From Gnetum montanum (Eukaryota > Streptophyta > Gnetopsida > Gnetales > Gnetaceae): a stretch of DNA of 64,000 nucleotides. Below are positions 11,240 through 21,649 of the stretch, piece by piece. The translations under genes and the position numbers were made by a program. Location: assembly GCA_015680685.1 (NCBI GenBank), contig MNCI01008068.1:312036-376035 (forward strand), in the 5' to 3' direction. Each line of letters begins with the position of its first letter. The first letter of the stretch is position 1. Below the pieces are notes generated by a model. The model saw only the letters and a program-made list of their open reading frames with translations. It had not been told where the DNA came from and did not search any database.

Positions 11240-13807
11240 TGTGATGGTGAAGACTTGGTTGGATAGTTGGTTCAGAAGAAAGGCCTTCTCTTCATAAGGT
11301 TGTCAGAACCAACTGCGGATTGAGGATTCATAGCCCTCGTGACATTGTGTCGCTGTGGTTGAGTGGGGAGTTTCCCTTGCATTATTGGAGTGGGTGGTAA
11401 TGGAGCTATCGGTGTAAGAGTTGCAGATGGGTTTGGAGGATGGTATGTCTGTGGGTTGTCTCTCCCAGGAGAAGGAGTCCTATAATACTCCCGAGCTTGG
11501 TAGTGATGTTGTGGTGTCACGTGACCAACAGAGTCACGTGGAGAGATTGGCTGCTGCACGTAATAGCCATATGGATCCGGTTGTTGGTAAGGGTATTGTT
11601 GCCTTGGTGGTGGCATCCCCCATGAATGTGGGTATTGCCACTGCTGGTGTTGCGCAATAGGTTGTGGTGGAGTTCCACCTGGATAATACATTAAAGGTTG
11701 GTGGAACTACCAAAGCTTGCCTTGGGGATAAGGTAACCATTGGGGTGCTTGCCATTTGTTAAGTTGTGGGTTAAGTGCATACACCCCAGACTCTTGTAGA
11801 TGTGAGATTACTGGGCAACATCCCTTAGGATGGTCATATTGGCATATCTCACATCCACCATCATTATCCATATTTGAATCCAAAACCTCTTCGGTGATGG
11901 CCATTTTACCCTTACCTTTGTTACATGCATTGTCCACTGCTCTCTTTTTATTTTTGTCATAGTCACTACCTCGCTCCCTAAACTCCTCTACGATTTTAAG
12001 AATAGTATTGAACCTACAATCTAGGGAGTTCCACATTTTTTCTACCTTTGCTGATACCTCTAATTTTAATTTTGGAGTGGCAAGGTTTTCCTATTCACCA
12101 TCTCTTCGAGTGGTGACTCTTCCTCCTCCTCACAGAATCTCACTCCACTTTTTCGGAGGGAAGGATCATGGTTGTACTCTTCTGCACTTTCTCTCTTACA
12201 TAGCTCTCCTTCTTCCTTGGCAACTTGTTCCAGCAATCTATGGACCTGATGAGACCTAAGCTTTGATAATCTCCCTTGGGCATACGTTCCAAGGGTTCTC
12301 CTAGTTTCATGCCTAAGTCCATCTATGAGATGGCGCAGTTGATCCTACTGCGAGTAACCATGGCTCGAGCAACGATGTAACAATGCATAATAATGACCCA
12401 TGGTAACATCCAAGGGTTCGTGATTTTTCTGCTTCCATCCTTGGATTTTCTTTCATAGGTTGGACACCCAGGAGTACATTTGATACTTATCATTAAACAG
12501 TTCTAGCATCATACTCCACCTTTGAATGGATTCCGGTTCTAAGGACGGGTACCAGCTTTCCACTTCTTTTACTAGTGTCCTTGAGAACAACTTTAGTTTT
12601 TGCCATTCGTTCTCAAAGTTCTGCAAGGCACAAGCATCATGAAATGCTTGTAAGTGTTTTTGAGGATCAGTGTTGTATCCCCCATCAAATCGTGGGATAT
12701 TATTCATGTCTAACCTCTTGATCTTGTTATCTTTTTGGTGCCTTGTGGGAATTCTTACGGCCTTCGTGATATCTAACATGCTTTAGGTTGCAAGTAGGGG
12801 TTCTTCGTGGTCATTTCATTCATAGCGTCCATGATGTCTACGCGGTTCCCTACTCTCCCTTCTTCCATGCCTTGATTCTCTAGAGTGCCCTCATCCTCGT
12901 TCTTGACTCTCTTGTCAAGGTTTCTCACTTTGTTTACCTTTATCCTCACGGTTAGATTCCTTATGACTACGTCTTGATACTGAAGGAGAGGGTGAATGTG
13001 GCAATGAGGGTGAAGAAGAAGGAGAACCATCGCCATGACGATGTTTCCTACCTTCACTTCAGTGGTCTCGGCCCTGATCGTGATTATGATCATAATGCTT
13101 GTCCTTATCATGTGTTTGTGTTCCCTCATTGAACACTTGGTGTTCGTGGGGATCAAAACCAAGGTTGTGAATCGTGGAGTGGAGGTTCTGATACACCACC
13201 TCNCGATCATAATGCTTGTCCTTATCATGTGTTTGTGTTCCCTCATTGAACACTTGGTGTTCGTGGGGATCAAAACCAAGGTTGTGAATCGTGGAGTGGA
13301 GGTTCTGATACACCACCTCCTAATCATCGTTAGGAGGAGGAACATTGTTTTGTGGAGAACCTATTGAAATAGGTTCACCACCCTCAATTTTGCTTAATAT
13401 GGATGAAGCATTATAGGGTCCTTTGCCCTTCAACGATGTATAGTATCTCACCTATCGCAAGTCCCTTTGACGTTGCACTTCTGTGGGATGGTAATCCCTT
13501 GTGTCATAATTACATGCACATATTCCGCGTATAACTATGACATGCCTACTCGCGTGAGAGCACGAAGAAGCATGTTGGGAACTGCTCGATTTGGAGGCAA
13601 CACTATGTTAGCCTCCAAGTCTCTCCAATGCAGTTGTTCATCTTGATGGAGAATAAAGGTAAAGTCAAGTACATACTCATCATGATGAATATATACCACA
13701 TGGAATTGTTGAGGCATTGGCAGATCTTGGTTATGTGTGTTGTGCTGCTGACTATCTCTTGCATTGGTCCTAGGTGGTGAGGCACTTTTGTGTGAAGAAG
13801 AAGACAT
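11240..13807 (-). pseudogene. gag of element 2
   Basis: Capsid/nucleocapsid region, starting at the ATG at 13807 (MSSSSHKSASPPRTNA). A Retrotrans_gag-like core lies at 12779-12453 (RFDGGYNTDPQKHLQAFHDA, then WQKLKLFSRTL). The zinc knuckle CEICQYDHPKGC is near 11860-11825, followed by a Pro/Gln/Tyr-rich tract at 11691-11272. Stops, shifts and an exact 115-bp duplication around an N at 13203 break the frame. Its neighbours are the PBS 130 bases upstream and the protease downstream. The protein would form the particle that packages the RNA. Confidence 0.75.
13088..13319. repeat. Exact 115-bp direct duplication around a single N
   Basis: 13088-13202 and 13205-13319 are identical by eye and separated only by the bases N and C. 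In a region where related copies differ by many substitutions, an exact duplication meeting at an N looks like two overlapping contig ends that were not merged. Confidence 0.75.
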
Positions 13808-13934
13808 TTTTGTCTTGTTCAGTGTGCTATTTACTGTTGTCTTATTTTTGTTTTGATCAATCCTAAGGGTTTGTTCTAGCGTCCCAACGATATGAATGAT
13901 CTCCTATGTTCTACGTAGCGCACAAGCAACTAAG

Positions 13935-13952
13935 TCCCTGGCAACGGTGCCA
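13935..13952 (-). other. Primer-binding site matching tRNA-Asp (element 2)
   Basis: TCCCTGGCAACGGTGCCA on the plus strand, 16 of 18 matches to the tRNA-Asp 3' end including CCA; both mismatches are at CpG sites of the tRNA sequence. One base separates it from the 5' LTR. Confidence 0.9.
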
Positions 13953-13953
13953 A

Positions 13954-14763
13954 TGATGAGTGGCGAGGTACCCCTATACTCAACCATACGAATACGAGTG
14001 TCTCACATGCAATCTAGTCAAATTCCAAGGACTAAGTGCTTACGTTCCTTAATGGAACACTTAAGGTTAATCAATCGCTGTCTTCCCAAGCTTACTTGTA
14101 TTGTCACGGTTCTATGGTTAAGTAAGCTTGAGGTATCTGATTTTTATATCTTTTATCTTTTTAATGTCTTATGCTAATAGGGGAAGGTGAAGAGAACTAA
14201 GTGACTATCTTTCATTAACTATTTACTAACTAAGTTCTAATTTTCCTAACACCAATATCCATTCTCACTTGCCGCACACAACCTGAAGCAGTGCAACGCT
14301 GCTATGATTACCAAACGCTACTCGTTACTGGGTTACCAAGCGTTACACATGTGCTCGAAGCGGTCATACTAAATGCACTTAACTAGGAGAGTCAAGGGTT
14401 GAGAAAGATTAATTAACTAGGAAAGCATTTAAATATTCAATAGTAATTAATTCCTATTTAGCTTAGTCCACATGCTACAAGGTTTATGAGAAAGTTCGTC
14501 TTTATTGTTGTACACAAATGCGTGCTCAGGTACAATTTGCTCGAATAAAGATCTATTCACTTTAAGACTCCTACTACGGGCACATGGAAATTATTCTAAC
14601 TCTGAAATGGTAAAACTGCTATAGTTTGGCTAAGGGTAAGTCTAAGTGCCTAGAACATAGAAAGCCGCCTCTTATTTATAGACATTACGACAGGTCGCAA
14701 TATTGCATATGTGATATCATGGGGGTGGACGCAATATCACAGATGCGATATCGCGGCTCATCA
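13954..14763 (-). repeat. 5' LTR of element 2
   Basis: 810 bp. The palindrome block next to the TATA region holds four ATATC-type units (14698-14755), most with CpG lost (AATATTGC, GTGATATCAT, CAATATCAC, GCGATATCGC). The reverse TATA box is at about 14671-14680. Confidence 0.9.
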
Positions 14764-14768
14764 ACATT

Positions 14769-15960
14769 GATATTACATGTAATGCTGCTAGATTTAGTAG
14801 GTGATCCTTTAAGTGGAACCATTGCTTCTTTGCCTTTCTACAAATCATTTGATGATTTGTATGGATCTATTACTTCAAAAATTTCTAAAAAGATATGTTT
14901 TCATTCAACTTTTGGGTTAGTTACCTTATTCCTTAAGTTTTTTTTGAATTATTTAAATTTAGTTTAGAAAGATCAAGGTTTGGATACTATCCATGCTTGT
15001 TATTTTTTTAATTCATGTTTTCCAGTAGAATTTGTTCATTCAATGATAATTTCTAAGGCCCTTGATATTAGTGTTTTCAATCAATGTTATGCTTTGTTGA
15101 TTATTTAAAAGTGGACACTTTCTTTTAATTTAGCATCTCCTAATTTTGTTGAATTATCGACTCTTCCATAAATTTTTGAAAAAGTTAAAAGGGATATTAC
15201 CTCTCATATTGGGCCAATCAAGCATTCTGAAACCCTCATTGTAGTTAGTGATTTTTGTAGAATTCAATATATGATTAAATTGGATCTTGATTCTCTTAAG
15301 CAAGAAATTCTTTTGCATACTAGTAGAATTGATTATGTGTAGAAGGCTGTTTATTACAATATTCTAAAGTTATGTCACTATTGATCATATGTTTGATTCA
15401 TGTCCTTTTATGCTATGAAAAAAGGCACTACAAGCATGCTAGCAACAAGCTATTGTAAATGCTACTAAGATTTCTTCTAAAAATGTTATAGATCTTACTA
15501 AAGTTTTTTCTACAGATGTTGCAAATCCTAGGATGATTTCTTCTACTAATGTTTCAACAACTAGATCACCTCTTTCTTTTACTACTATTTAACAAAATAT
15601 GTTTTCAACATTTCAATGATAATAATGTCAAAAAAAATTCAATGAATAAGGGGAAATAAATACATGTTCCTCATGTTTCACAAAATCTTATTGTTGATTC
15701 AAATGGTTTTTAACTAGTTCTTCAAAATACAAAACATTGAGTAAGTCTATCTATTGGCAATCACATGCCAAATTTTCAAAACAAACAACATGTTCAAGAT
15801 ATTTTAACTGCTAATAATCTTTTTGTAGCTATTGGTTAAGATATAGAGATAATATTGTTTTATGATGTTAATTCTATTGATGGGGCAGGGGCTTCCTCCT
15901 CCTCGATCCAGTGTTAATCTTTTCATGGAATGTCCAATTTCCTACCTTAGAGGGAAGGTT
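14769..15960 (+). pseudogene. LINE ORF1 of derivative A
   Basis: Decayed nucleic-acid-binding ORF1. Readable pieces: LVGDPLSGTIASLPFYKSFDD (about 14790-14850), GLDTIHACYF, KRDITSHIGPIKHSET and IKLDLDSLKQEILLHTSRIDYV (15270-15340). A zinc knuckle follows near 15370-15410 that is still legible in the sister copy (CHYYHQEDHMFDSC). The pattern resembles plant LINE ORF1 proteins (DUF4283-like core followed by CCHC), but the core is only suggestive. The start of ORF2 (LIFSWN) follows near 15915 and is then deleted. Confidence 0.6.
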
Positions 15961-16121
15961 TTTCAGGATTGGTTGTAAGGATGAAAATTTAAAAAGACAT
16001 CACCAAAACCGTTAGGCCTTTTCTTCTTATTAATTTAGAGTTTTTCCTCTTTAAGGTACTCCTATGCTTTTGTACTTTGGGTTTTTATTTTTAATATATA
16101 TATATTGGATCCGACACCCCA

Positions 16122-16138
16122 TCTTTACTATAACCTTT
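16122..16138 (+). repeat. Right target-site duplication of LINE A
   Basis: CATCTTTACTATAACCT, the partner of 7807-7823, directly after the LINE end GATCCGACACC. Confidence 0.85.
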
Positions 16139-16885
16139 TTTAAAAGTAATTTCTTATATGGACTAATTATGTAGATATGGAATCTTGCTTTTTAGCCTAC
16201 TAGACATGTTGGTTGGATTAATTAGTTAAATGGTAGTGTTCATTATGTTTAGCATTTTGTCAAGCATTATGATAAAATAGTGACTACTAAGATAACTTCT
16301 TTCCAAAACAACTTACCTTTAGATGTTTTTAAAATCAATATTGGATTAATGAATTCCTTGACTCTTAATATGATTTTATTTTTTTTAATTTCAAAGAACA
16401 AGCTTAGAAAAATAAAACATTATCAAGCTAAAAATGCATATTTTGTTTTTATTTATTTTGGTTGCAAATGGAAGATTAAGCTTGTCTTGAATTTTTCCAC
16501 CTAAAGGTAAATTTTATTTTCCTTACATTGTGGTCATTTCCATTGAAGATAATATTTACACTTTTCTAGATGGATATTCTTAACATTCCTCATAGTCATG
16601 ATTCAAATCTTTTCTCATCTAATTGTGTTAATGAAGAAACAGTTGATACATGCATTAAAGCTCTTGGATCTTTCAAATAAAGTATATTTGTCATTTATAG
16701 CTACATCTCTAAAGATGAGTTTTTAAAGATTCCTAGCCTAGATATTGCAAAGCTTCCAAAATTGATGTATTACTTATAGAGTTTTATGAAAAATTTTGGT
16801 GTGCTATTACAAATGATACTTATATTGTTTATCTTGAAGGCACTGAAGAAGGCTTTCTCAAGGGTACTCTTAACACTAACTTTGT
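16139..16885 (+). other. AT-rich region with an unrecognised short ORF
   Basis: A 74-codon frame at 16280-16504 (rich in Lys, Asn, Phe, Leu) and continuing fragments to about 16900 have no motif that I recognise. Composition is that of noncoding AT-rich DNA, though the region reads a little more openly on the plus strand than its neighbours. Confidence 0.25.
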
Positions 16886-16888
16886 TTT

Positions 16889-17215
16889 GGCTAAGAGGCC
16901 AACTATTAGTTGGTTGGACTTTGTAATGGAAAATAAATAATTATCTTCATAATGTTGAGTCAATAGATGAATTTTTTCAGAAGAATTATTATTTTGGCCA
17001 AGAGGCCAATTATTTGTTAGGTGGACTTTGTCATGGAAAATAAATAATTATTATTATAATGCTAAGCCAAGAGATAGAACTTTTTCAATGGAAATTATTT
17101 GGACTTTCTCAAGTAAAACAAATAATTATGGTAATAATGCTAGGCTAACATATTAACTTTTTCATAAGAAATACTAGATGGTCGTACTTTGTTATGAAAA
17201 ATAAAAATTATAGTC
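16889..17215 (+). repeat. Diverged tandem repeat, about 107-bp period
   Basis: GGCTAAGAGGCCAA at 16889 and GGCCAAGAGGCCAA at 16996 start two similar units, each with TGGACTTTG followed by TGGAAAATAAATAATTAT. A third, more altered unit follows from about 17090 (TTGGACTTTCTCAAG, then AAATAATTATGG). Confidence 0.6.
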
Positions 17216-17384
17216 ATAAGACAAAAACCACAAAATTTCAAGTTGTGCATATAAACAAAAACCAACACAAAATTTCCTTCTACACATTTTCCATGGCAAA
17301 AATTTACATAAATTTTGATTTTTTTAAACATGAATCCATTTTGGAATTTCAAAATAAAAATTATTTTCCTTGCCAAATAGTAGA

Positions 17385-17717
17385 TATATATAATAAATAT
17401 ATAGCTAAACTAGTTAAGCTTCTTTTAAAAGTAGGTGATTCTATTAACATAAATAACTAGAGATTCTTCACTCTCTTAAATATTATTATAATATTCCTAG
17501 CTCAATATGCCTTAGCTTATGTTGTTTAGTATGTGTTAGCATTTTCTAAATATATATAATAAATATATAGCTAAACTAGTTAAGCTTCTTTTAAAAGTAG
17601 GTGATTCTATTGACATAAATAACTAGAGATTCTTCACTCTCTTAAATATTATTATAATATTTTCTAGCTCAATATGCCTTAGCTTATGTTGTTTAGTATG
17701 TGTTAGCATTTTCTAAA
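17385..17717 (+). repeat. Recent 167-bp tandem duplication
   Basis: 17385-17550 and 17551-17717 are nearly identical (ATATATAATAAATATATAGC to AGCATTTTCTAAAT), differing by one G/A and a two-base indel. It is younger than the surrounding decayed DNA. Confidence 0.85.
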
Positions 17718-18534
17718 TTATGTACTGTAATGATCTCCTTGTATTGATGTGTCTATGGTTAGCCATTATTGGTTCACTTTTTGCATTTGGTTTATGTTTA
17801 GCTTATCTTATATGATGTAGCTTATGTAACATATTGTGGAAATGGATTACATGTTTATAATTTTTATAATTTTTATTATGCATGAGTAGATCCTATTTGT
17901 GTTATATAAGCTAACCTTGTTGGACTTTGTGAGTAGGCACCGTTGATTGATAATGTGAATTTGTGCAATATATTCTGAGTTTTGTTGGACTTGGTTTAAT
18001 ATTAATATGATTTGGTAATGGTTTATTGGTCTTGGATGTTTCTGAACCTATGTGGTATGGGATCTATAGTTTGGCTGTTGCGTACCCTTAGGTGGATGTG
18101 GAACCTATGTGGAGGGCTCCTTTGAATGTCATTATCAATATTTGAAAAATGGTTTAAGTGATTAGCCAAATAGAGAAGCTACACATCAACTTAGATCTAA
18201 TTTGAATAGTTGATTGTTGGTTTAGATTCCATATAAATCCATCTTCTTTGATCATTTGTTTTGACATCTAATTGAAGTATCAGAGAAGTAGACTTTTGTA
18301 AGATTAGTGTGAGAGAAAGTAGTTAAGGTGTTGTAGTAGGCTTAGCATTAGCAACAATTCTAGTGAGTTTATTGGAACAACTATAGTAGTGATTGTAGTT
18401 GTAGATGTATATGTGTATCTCATTATTCATACTTTTAGTGAAATTTGTAAAAGGAAATAAATTATTATTATTATATTGGTACCTTTATCCCATCTATGAT
18501 GGGTTGATGGTTAAGGTATGGGAAGGATTTGATG

Positions 18535-18662
18535 ATTATTTTTTTGATTGAAAGTATATTTTTACCATGCTCCATGTGGCATGTGTCTTAGAGAATCAAA
18601 CTTGTGACTTAGATCACAAGCCACATGCCTTAATCATGTGAGCACTACCACATTGATTTGTA
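18535..18662 (-). mobile_element. Possible tRNA-derived SINE
   Basis: Read on the minus strand: AATGTGGTAGTGCTCACATG (box A-like, 18656-18637), then about 34 bases on AGTTTGATTCT (box B-like, 18602-18592). The two RNA polymerase III boxes are spaced as in a tRNA head. No clear target duplication or tail was found, so this could be a chance resemblance or an old tRNA relic. Confidence 0.35.
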
Positions 18663-18855
18663 CAAATAAACAAATAATTTTGCTAATTGGTAGTTAAGTA
18701 AGCATAATATATTTTAGCTAAATAATAATGTAATCATTAATTGGTCAATTATTATTCATTACAAATGACAAATTGTAAGTTCATTGTTTGTTGTTAGCTA
18801 ATATTTTATTTGCAAGTTTGCTCTTGTAAGTGGTTTAGCCTTATGCTGGGATTCT

Positions 18856-18867
18856 CTTAATGTATGG
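18856..18867 (+). repeat. Left 12-bp target-site duplication of LINE C
   Basis: CTTAATGTATGG, repeated without mismatch at 20712-20723. Confidence 0.8.
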
Positions 18868-20435
18868 ATCATTAAGCTCTTGGGAATCCCCTTTCGCTTT
18901 AGAGGCCCAACGTCCGAGCTCTGGGACCAAGTAATTTCTCGAATTCACAGAAAAATGGAAAAATGGAAAACCAAACCCCTCACCCTTGCCGGTAAGTATC
19001 TAATCTGTAAGTCTATTTGTGCCTCTACCCATGTTTATTACTCGTCCTGTTGGGCCCCTTCCCATGCTTCTTATCAAAAGCTTGAACGTTTATTTCGAGA
19101 CTTCATGTGGTCATCTAAGGACTCTCAAAAAGGCTTTCATCGTGTAGCCTGGAATATAGTAACTCTTCCTAAGAACAAAGGCGGATTGGGCCTTTTGAAC
19201 TCCTTTAAGCAAGGTCTCACCCTTTTCGCTAAGTGGTTGGTTCAACACCTAGATGCCCCCAATATTATCGGGAATCTCCTTCAGTTAAGGCTTCGACAAG
19301 CATTCCCTAAGAACAGGTCTAACTGGGAGGCTATCCACCCTGTTAATTGGATCCTTTCTCCTCACGACATTATCATTCTTGGAACACATGTTTTCAAAAG
19401 CATTTGGAAGGCTTGGCAGGTCTTACATTCTCATGTGAATTGGAATAATATACATATCAATCCTACTCTTCTTTCTAAGATTTGCCTTGGTGGTTGCCCC
19501 TATGTCCTGCTCCTCTAGCCACCTCAAATGCCAGGGTAGCCACCATCTGGTTTCAAAAGGGAGTTGTTTCCCTTAGCTGTCTTCGTCTAACCAATCAGTG
19601 GATTACTTGGGATATGTTCGAAAACTTATATGGGGCTTCCAGAATTATGCACCATTGCCTTGATAGACTTTATCACTTCATTCATCAGAATTTGCATGTG
19701 GAAGCTTCGGTTCCTAGTCTCTTCCATGGTCTTCAATGGACTAATGGATCGAACCTTCTACCCTATAAACCTCATGTGCCCTTTCAATTGTTGCATGATT
19801 CCTCTACGATTGTTAACCGTTGCAATCGATCATGGCACAAAGAAGAGTCTGAACAGTTTTGGCTCTCTCTCTTTTCACGAGTTTGGAGCCTTCCGACTCT
19901 TCCAAAAATTAAGCAATTTCTTTGGTGCCTCTTGCATCAAGGCCTGCCTATCGGCAAACGTCGTGAATACCTTGGGATTTCAAACCCTACCTGCCCTCTC
20001 TGTGGAGGTCCTGAAAATTTTGTCCATGTTTTTTGGCATTGCCCTTTCGCTCAGTCTTCATGGGAATGGGTTTCTAAGGTTTTTCCTTTGTGCACATTTT
20101 CCCATGAGGATATCTTATTCGGCTTTTTGGCCACCCCCTCTTCAGACCTTCTGTTTCTTTGGAAAGTTATTAGGCCCCTCGTTCTTTACTTTATATGGAA
20201 GCGCAGATGCACTGCTCTTTTCCAGAACACTAATTCGTCCAACTCTAACCATTTAAATATTATGGAAAAATCTCAAATTCTTCGCCTTGTGCATTTCCAA
20301 ATTTTATCTCATACTTCTAAGTTAAAGTTGGATACTAATCAGTTGTTTTTTTGTTTGCAGCCTTGGAGCAGATACACCAACTCGTGCACTCTTTCCAATC
20401 TCGATCTGCTACATCGGAGTGTGTTATCATCATAA
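18868..20435 (+). pseudogene. LINE ORF2 C-terminal region (RT thumb/connection and zf-RVT)
   Basis: The first frame (18880-19518) shows the post-catalytic RT region: WKTKPLTLAGKYLICKS, then RLFRDFMWSS, KGFHRVAWNIVTLPKNKGGL and FAKWLVQHL. A frame break near 19485 leads into the second frame (to 20435). This holds the zinc-binding RVT domain: SLPTLPKIKQFLWCLLHQGL, then CPLCGGPENFVHVFWHCPFA with the Cys-Cys-His-Cys set complete, and W.W. The palm with the catalytic Asp pair is missing because the copy starts downstream of it. The frame is unusually well kept compared with the gypsy elements nearby, so this is one of the younger insertions. Confidence 0.88.
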
Positions 20436-20711
20436 TTTTGAGCATTTTGAGCTCTTTGTTGTTCTCCTGGTCTTCTAAACTCGTAGTTCCTAAGGTTTCC
20501 CAGCATTAGGTAGCTCTTTGGCCTGTACTCCCTTCTTCGGCATGTACTCCCACACCCTGAGAAAGATTATGTTTCAAGATGTTTTCTTTCAACTATTGCA
20601 TTTGTCATTGTCTTTCTCCCTATTTATCCATCAATATGTTCAGATGTTGACCATGTACTTATTCTCATTTAATTAATAAAATTCTCTTTTTGGGGTCCGA
20701 CACACCCCCCC
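18868..20711 (+). mobile_element. 5'-truncated LINE C
   Basis: About 1.84 kb flanked by a 12-bp target duplication. It contains only the C-terminal part of ORF2, a 3' UTR (20436-20700) and the terminus TTTTTGGGGTCCGACACAC. Truncation at the 5' end is the usual result of incomplete target-primed reverse transcription. Its 3' end matches those of LINE derivatives A and B, which suggests one family. Confidence 0.9.
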
Positions 20712-20723
20712 CTTAATGTATGG
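20712..20723 (+). repeat. Right target-site duplication of LINE C
   Basis: CTTAATGTATGG, following the 3' end of the LINE and a run of C residues. Confidence 0.8.
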
Positions 20724-21649
20724 GTAGGCGTTGTGCTATCATTGTCATTGTTTATTTGAGAAATAATTAAAAATTTAAGTTATTATTGAAAATTTCAAAC
20801 TTGTTAGGTTACATTTGGAATTGAACTTATTACTTGCAAACCACAAATTGCATGTTCTAATCAAATGATGATTGCCTTAATGATAAAGAACCATGTAAAC
20901 AAAATAAAGAATAATAAAAGTTTAAAAAAATTATCTTTATAAAATGATGGAGTTTTACAAATAATACATGCTTCCATTAAATATGTTAGATTCATCATCA
21001 TCTTGCTAGCTTTTACCTACCAAAACGAGGGTGACAATTAAAAATGTTAAGGTTCTATCTTTATATATTTTGTACAGATCAACTTTGTTGGGGCTCCTTT
21101 ACTCCCTACCCACACGTCTATGATTCCTAAAAGTGAATGCTTTTTAACCAGAAAACTTAAGTAGAACAGGGATTCAAGTTAAAGGTATAAGAGTGAAAGC
21201 GGGATTTGAATTAAATGTTTGATGAAATACTTAAGGAAGTACCACACAAGTGCCCAAGGTTAAGTTGGGTTTGGGGGTTGGAACCACATGTATAGATGGT
21301 AACGTAACGAGTTTGAAGTTTTTCATGGCAACTCGAATGTTTAATCATAACTCAAATAAACAACGAGGATGATGCTCGATGCAATACACACACAAACAAT
21401 AAGGTAACGTCATGGATCCCTGTTAATAGATTATCACACCACTGCCAACATGAGTGAGAAAGAGGCAAGGAACGATCCACAGTATAAAGCATTTAAGACA
21501 AAGTAATTGCCGTTGGATTCTTGAATTAGCAATCTGTCCTGGACACCCATGACAATTAAGGACCATTAAATTCAAACATCAGGCATTGCAATTTATTCGC
21601 CCAAGCTCTCAATGTTAGAATAAAGGGTGATTTGAGGGTTTTAGAATCC
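20724..21649. other. Intergenic, upstream flank of the host-gene island
   Basis: No gene is visible. At 20822-20870 the minus strand reads GTTCAATTCC preceded by a tRNA-like stretch, a weak SINE or tRNA relic at most. The rest is AT-rich without recognisable repeats. Confidence 0.4.

Larger units (their letters stand above)
7983..14763 (-). mobile_element. Two-LTR Athila-like retrotransposon (element 2), internally deleted
   Basis: About 6.8 kb, minus strand. It has two family A LTRs (7983-8760 and 13954-14763), a tRNA-Asp PBS (13935-13952) and a polypurine tract (8761-8769). A 5-bp target duplication ACATT flanks it (7978-7982 and 14764-14768). The uninterrupted site survives in LINE B near 28635 (GACATTGATATTACG). 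Gene order is gag, protease, RT, then directly the 3' UTR: RNase H, integrase and the coiled-coil ORF of related elements are missing, so it could not have moved by itself in this form. RT and protease style (GKWRVCIDF, FMDDF, DSGFGVNLIS) suggests the Athila lineage. Confidence 0.9.
7824..16121 (+). mobile_element. LINE derivative A, interrupted by an LTR element
   Basis: The host LINE sequence is 7824-7982 plus 14769-16121, split by the LTR element at 7983-14763. It is flanked by a perfect 17-bp target duplication. Its right part encodes a decayed ORF1 with a zinc-knuckle region. It then shows the first residues of ORF2 (LIFSWN, the usual start of the APE endonuclease) near 15910-15945 and jumps almost at once to a 3' tail ending GGATCCGACACC. 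RT is missing, so it is an internally deleted copy. A sister copy lies at 28551-30047; the same 3' end closes the RT-bearing LINE at 18868-20711. Strand is inferred from ORF1. Confidence 0.8.

Noticed and set aside
19630-20256. 208-codon ORF overlapping LINE ORF2
   Set aside because: Other frame of the zf-RVT region, which has the conserved Cys/His residues.
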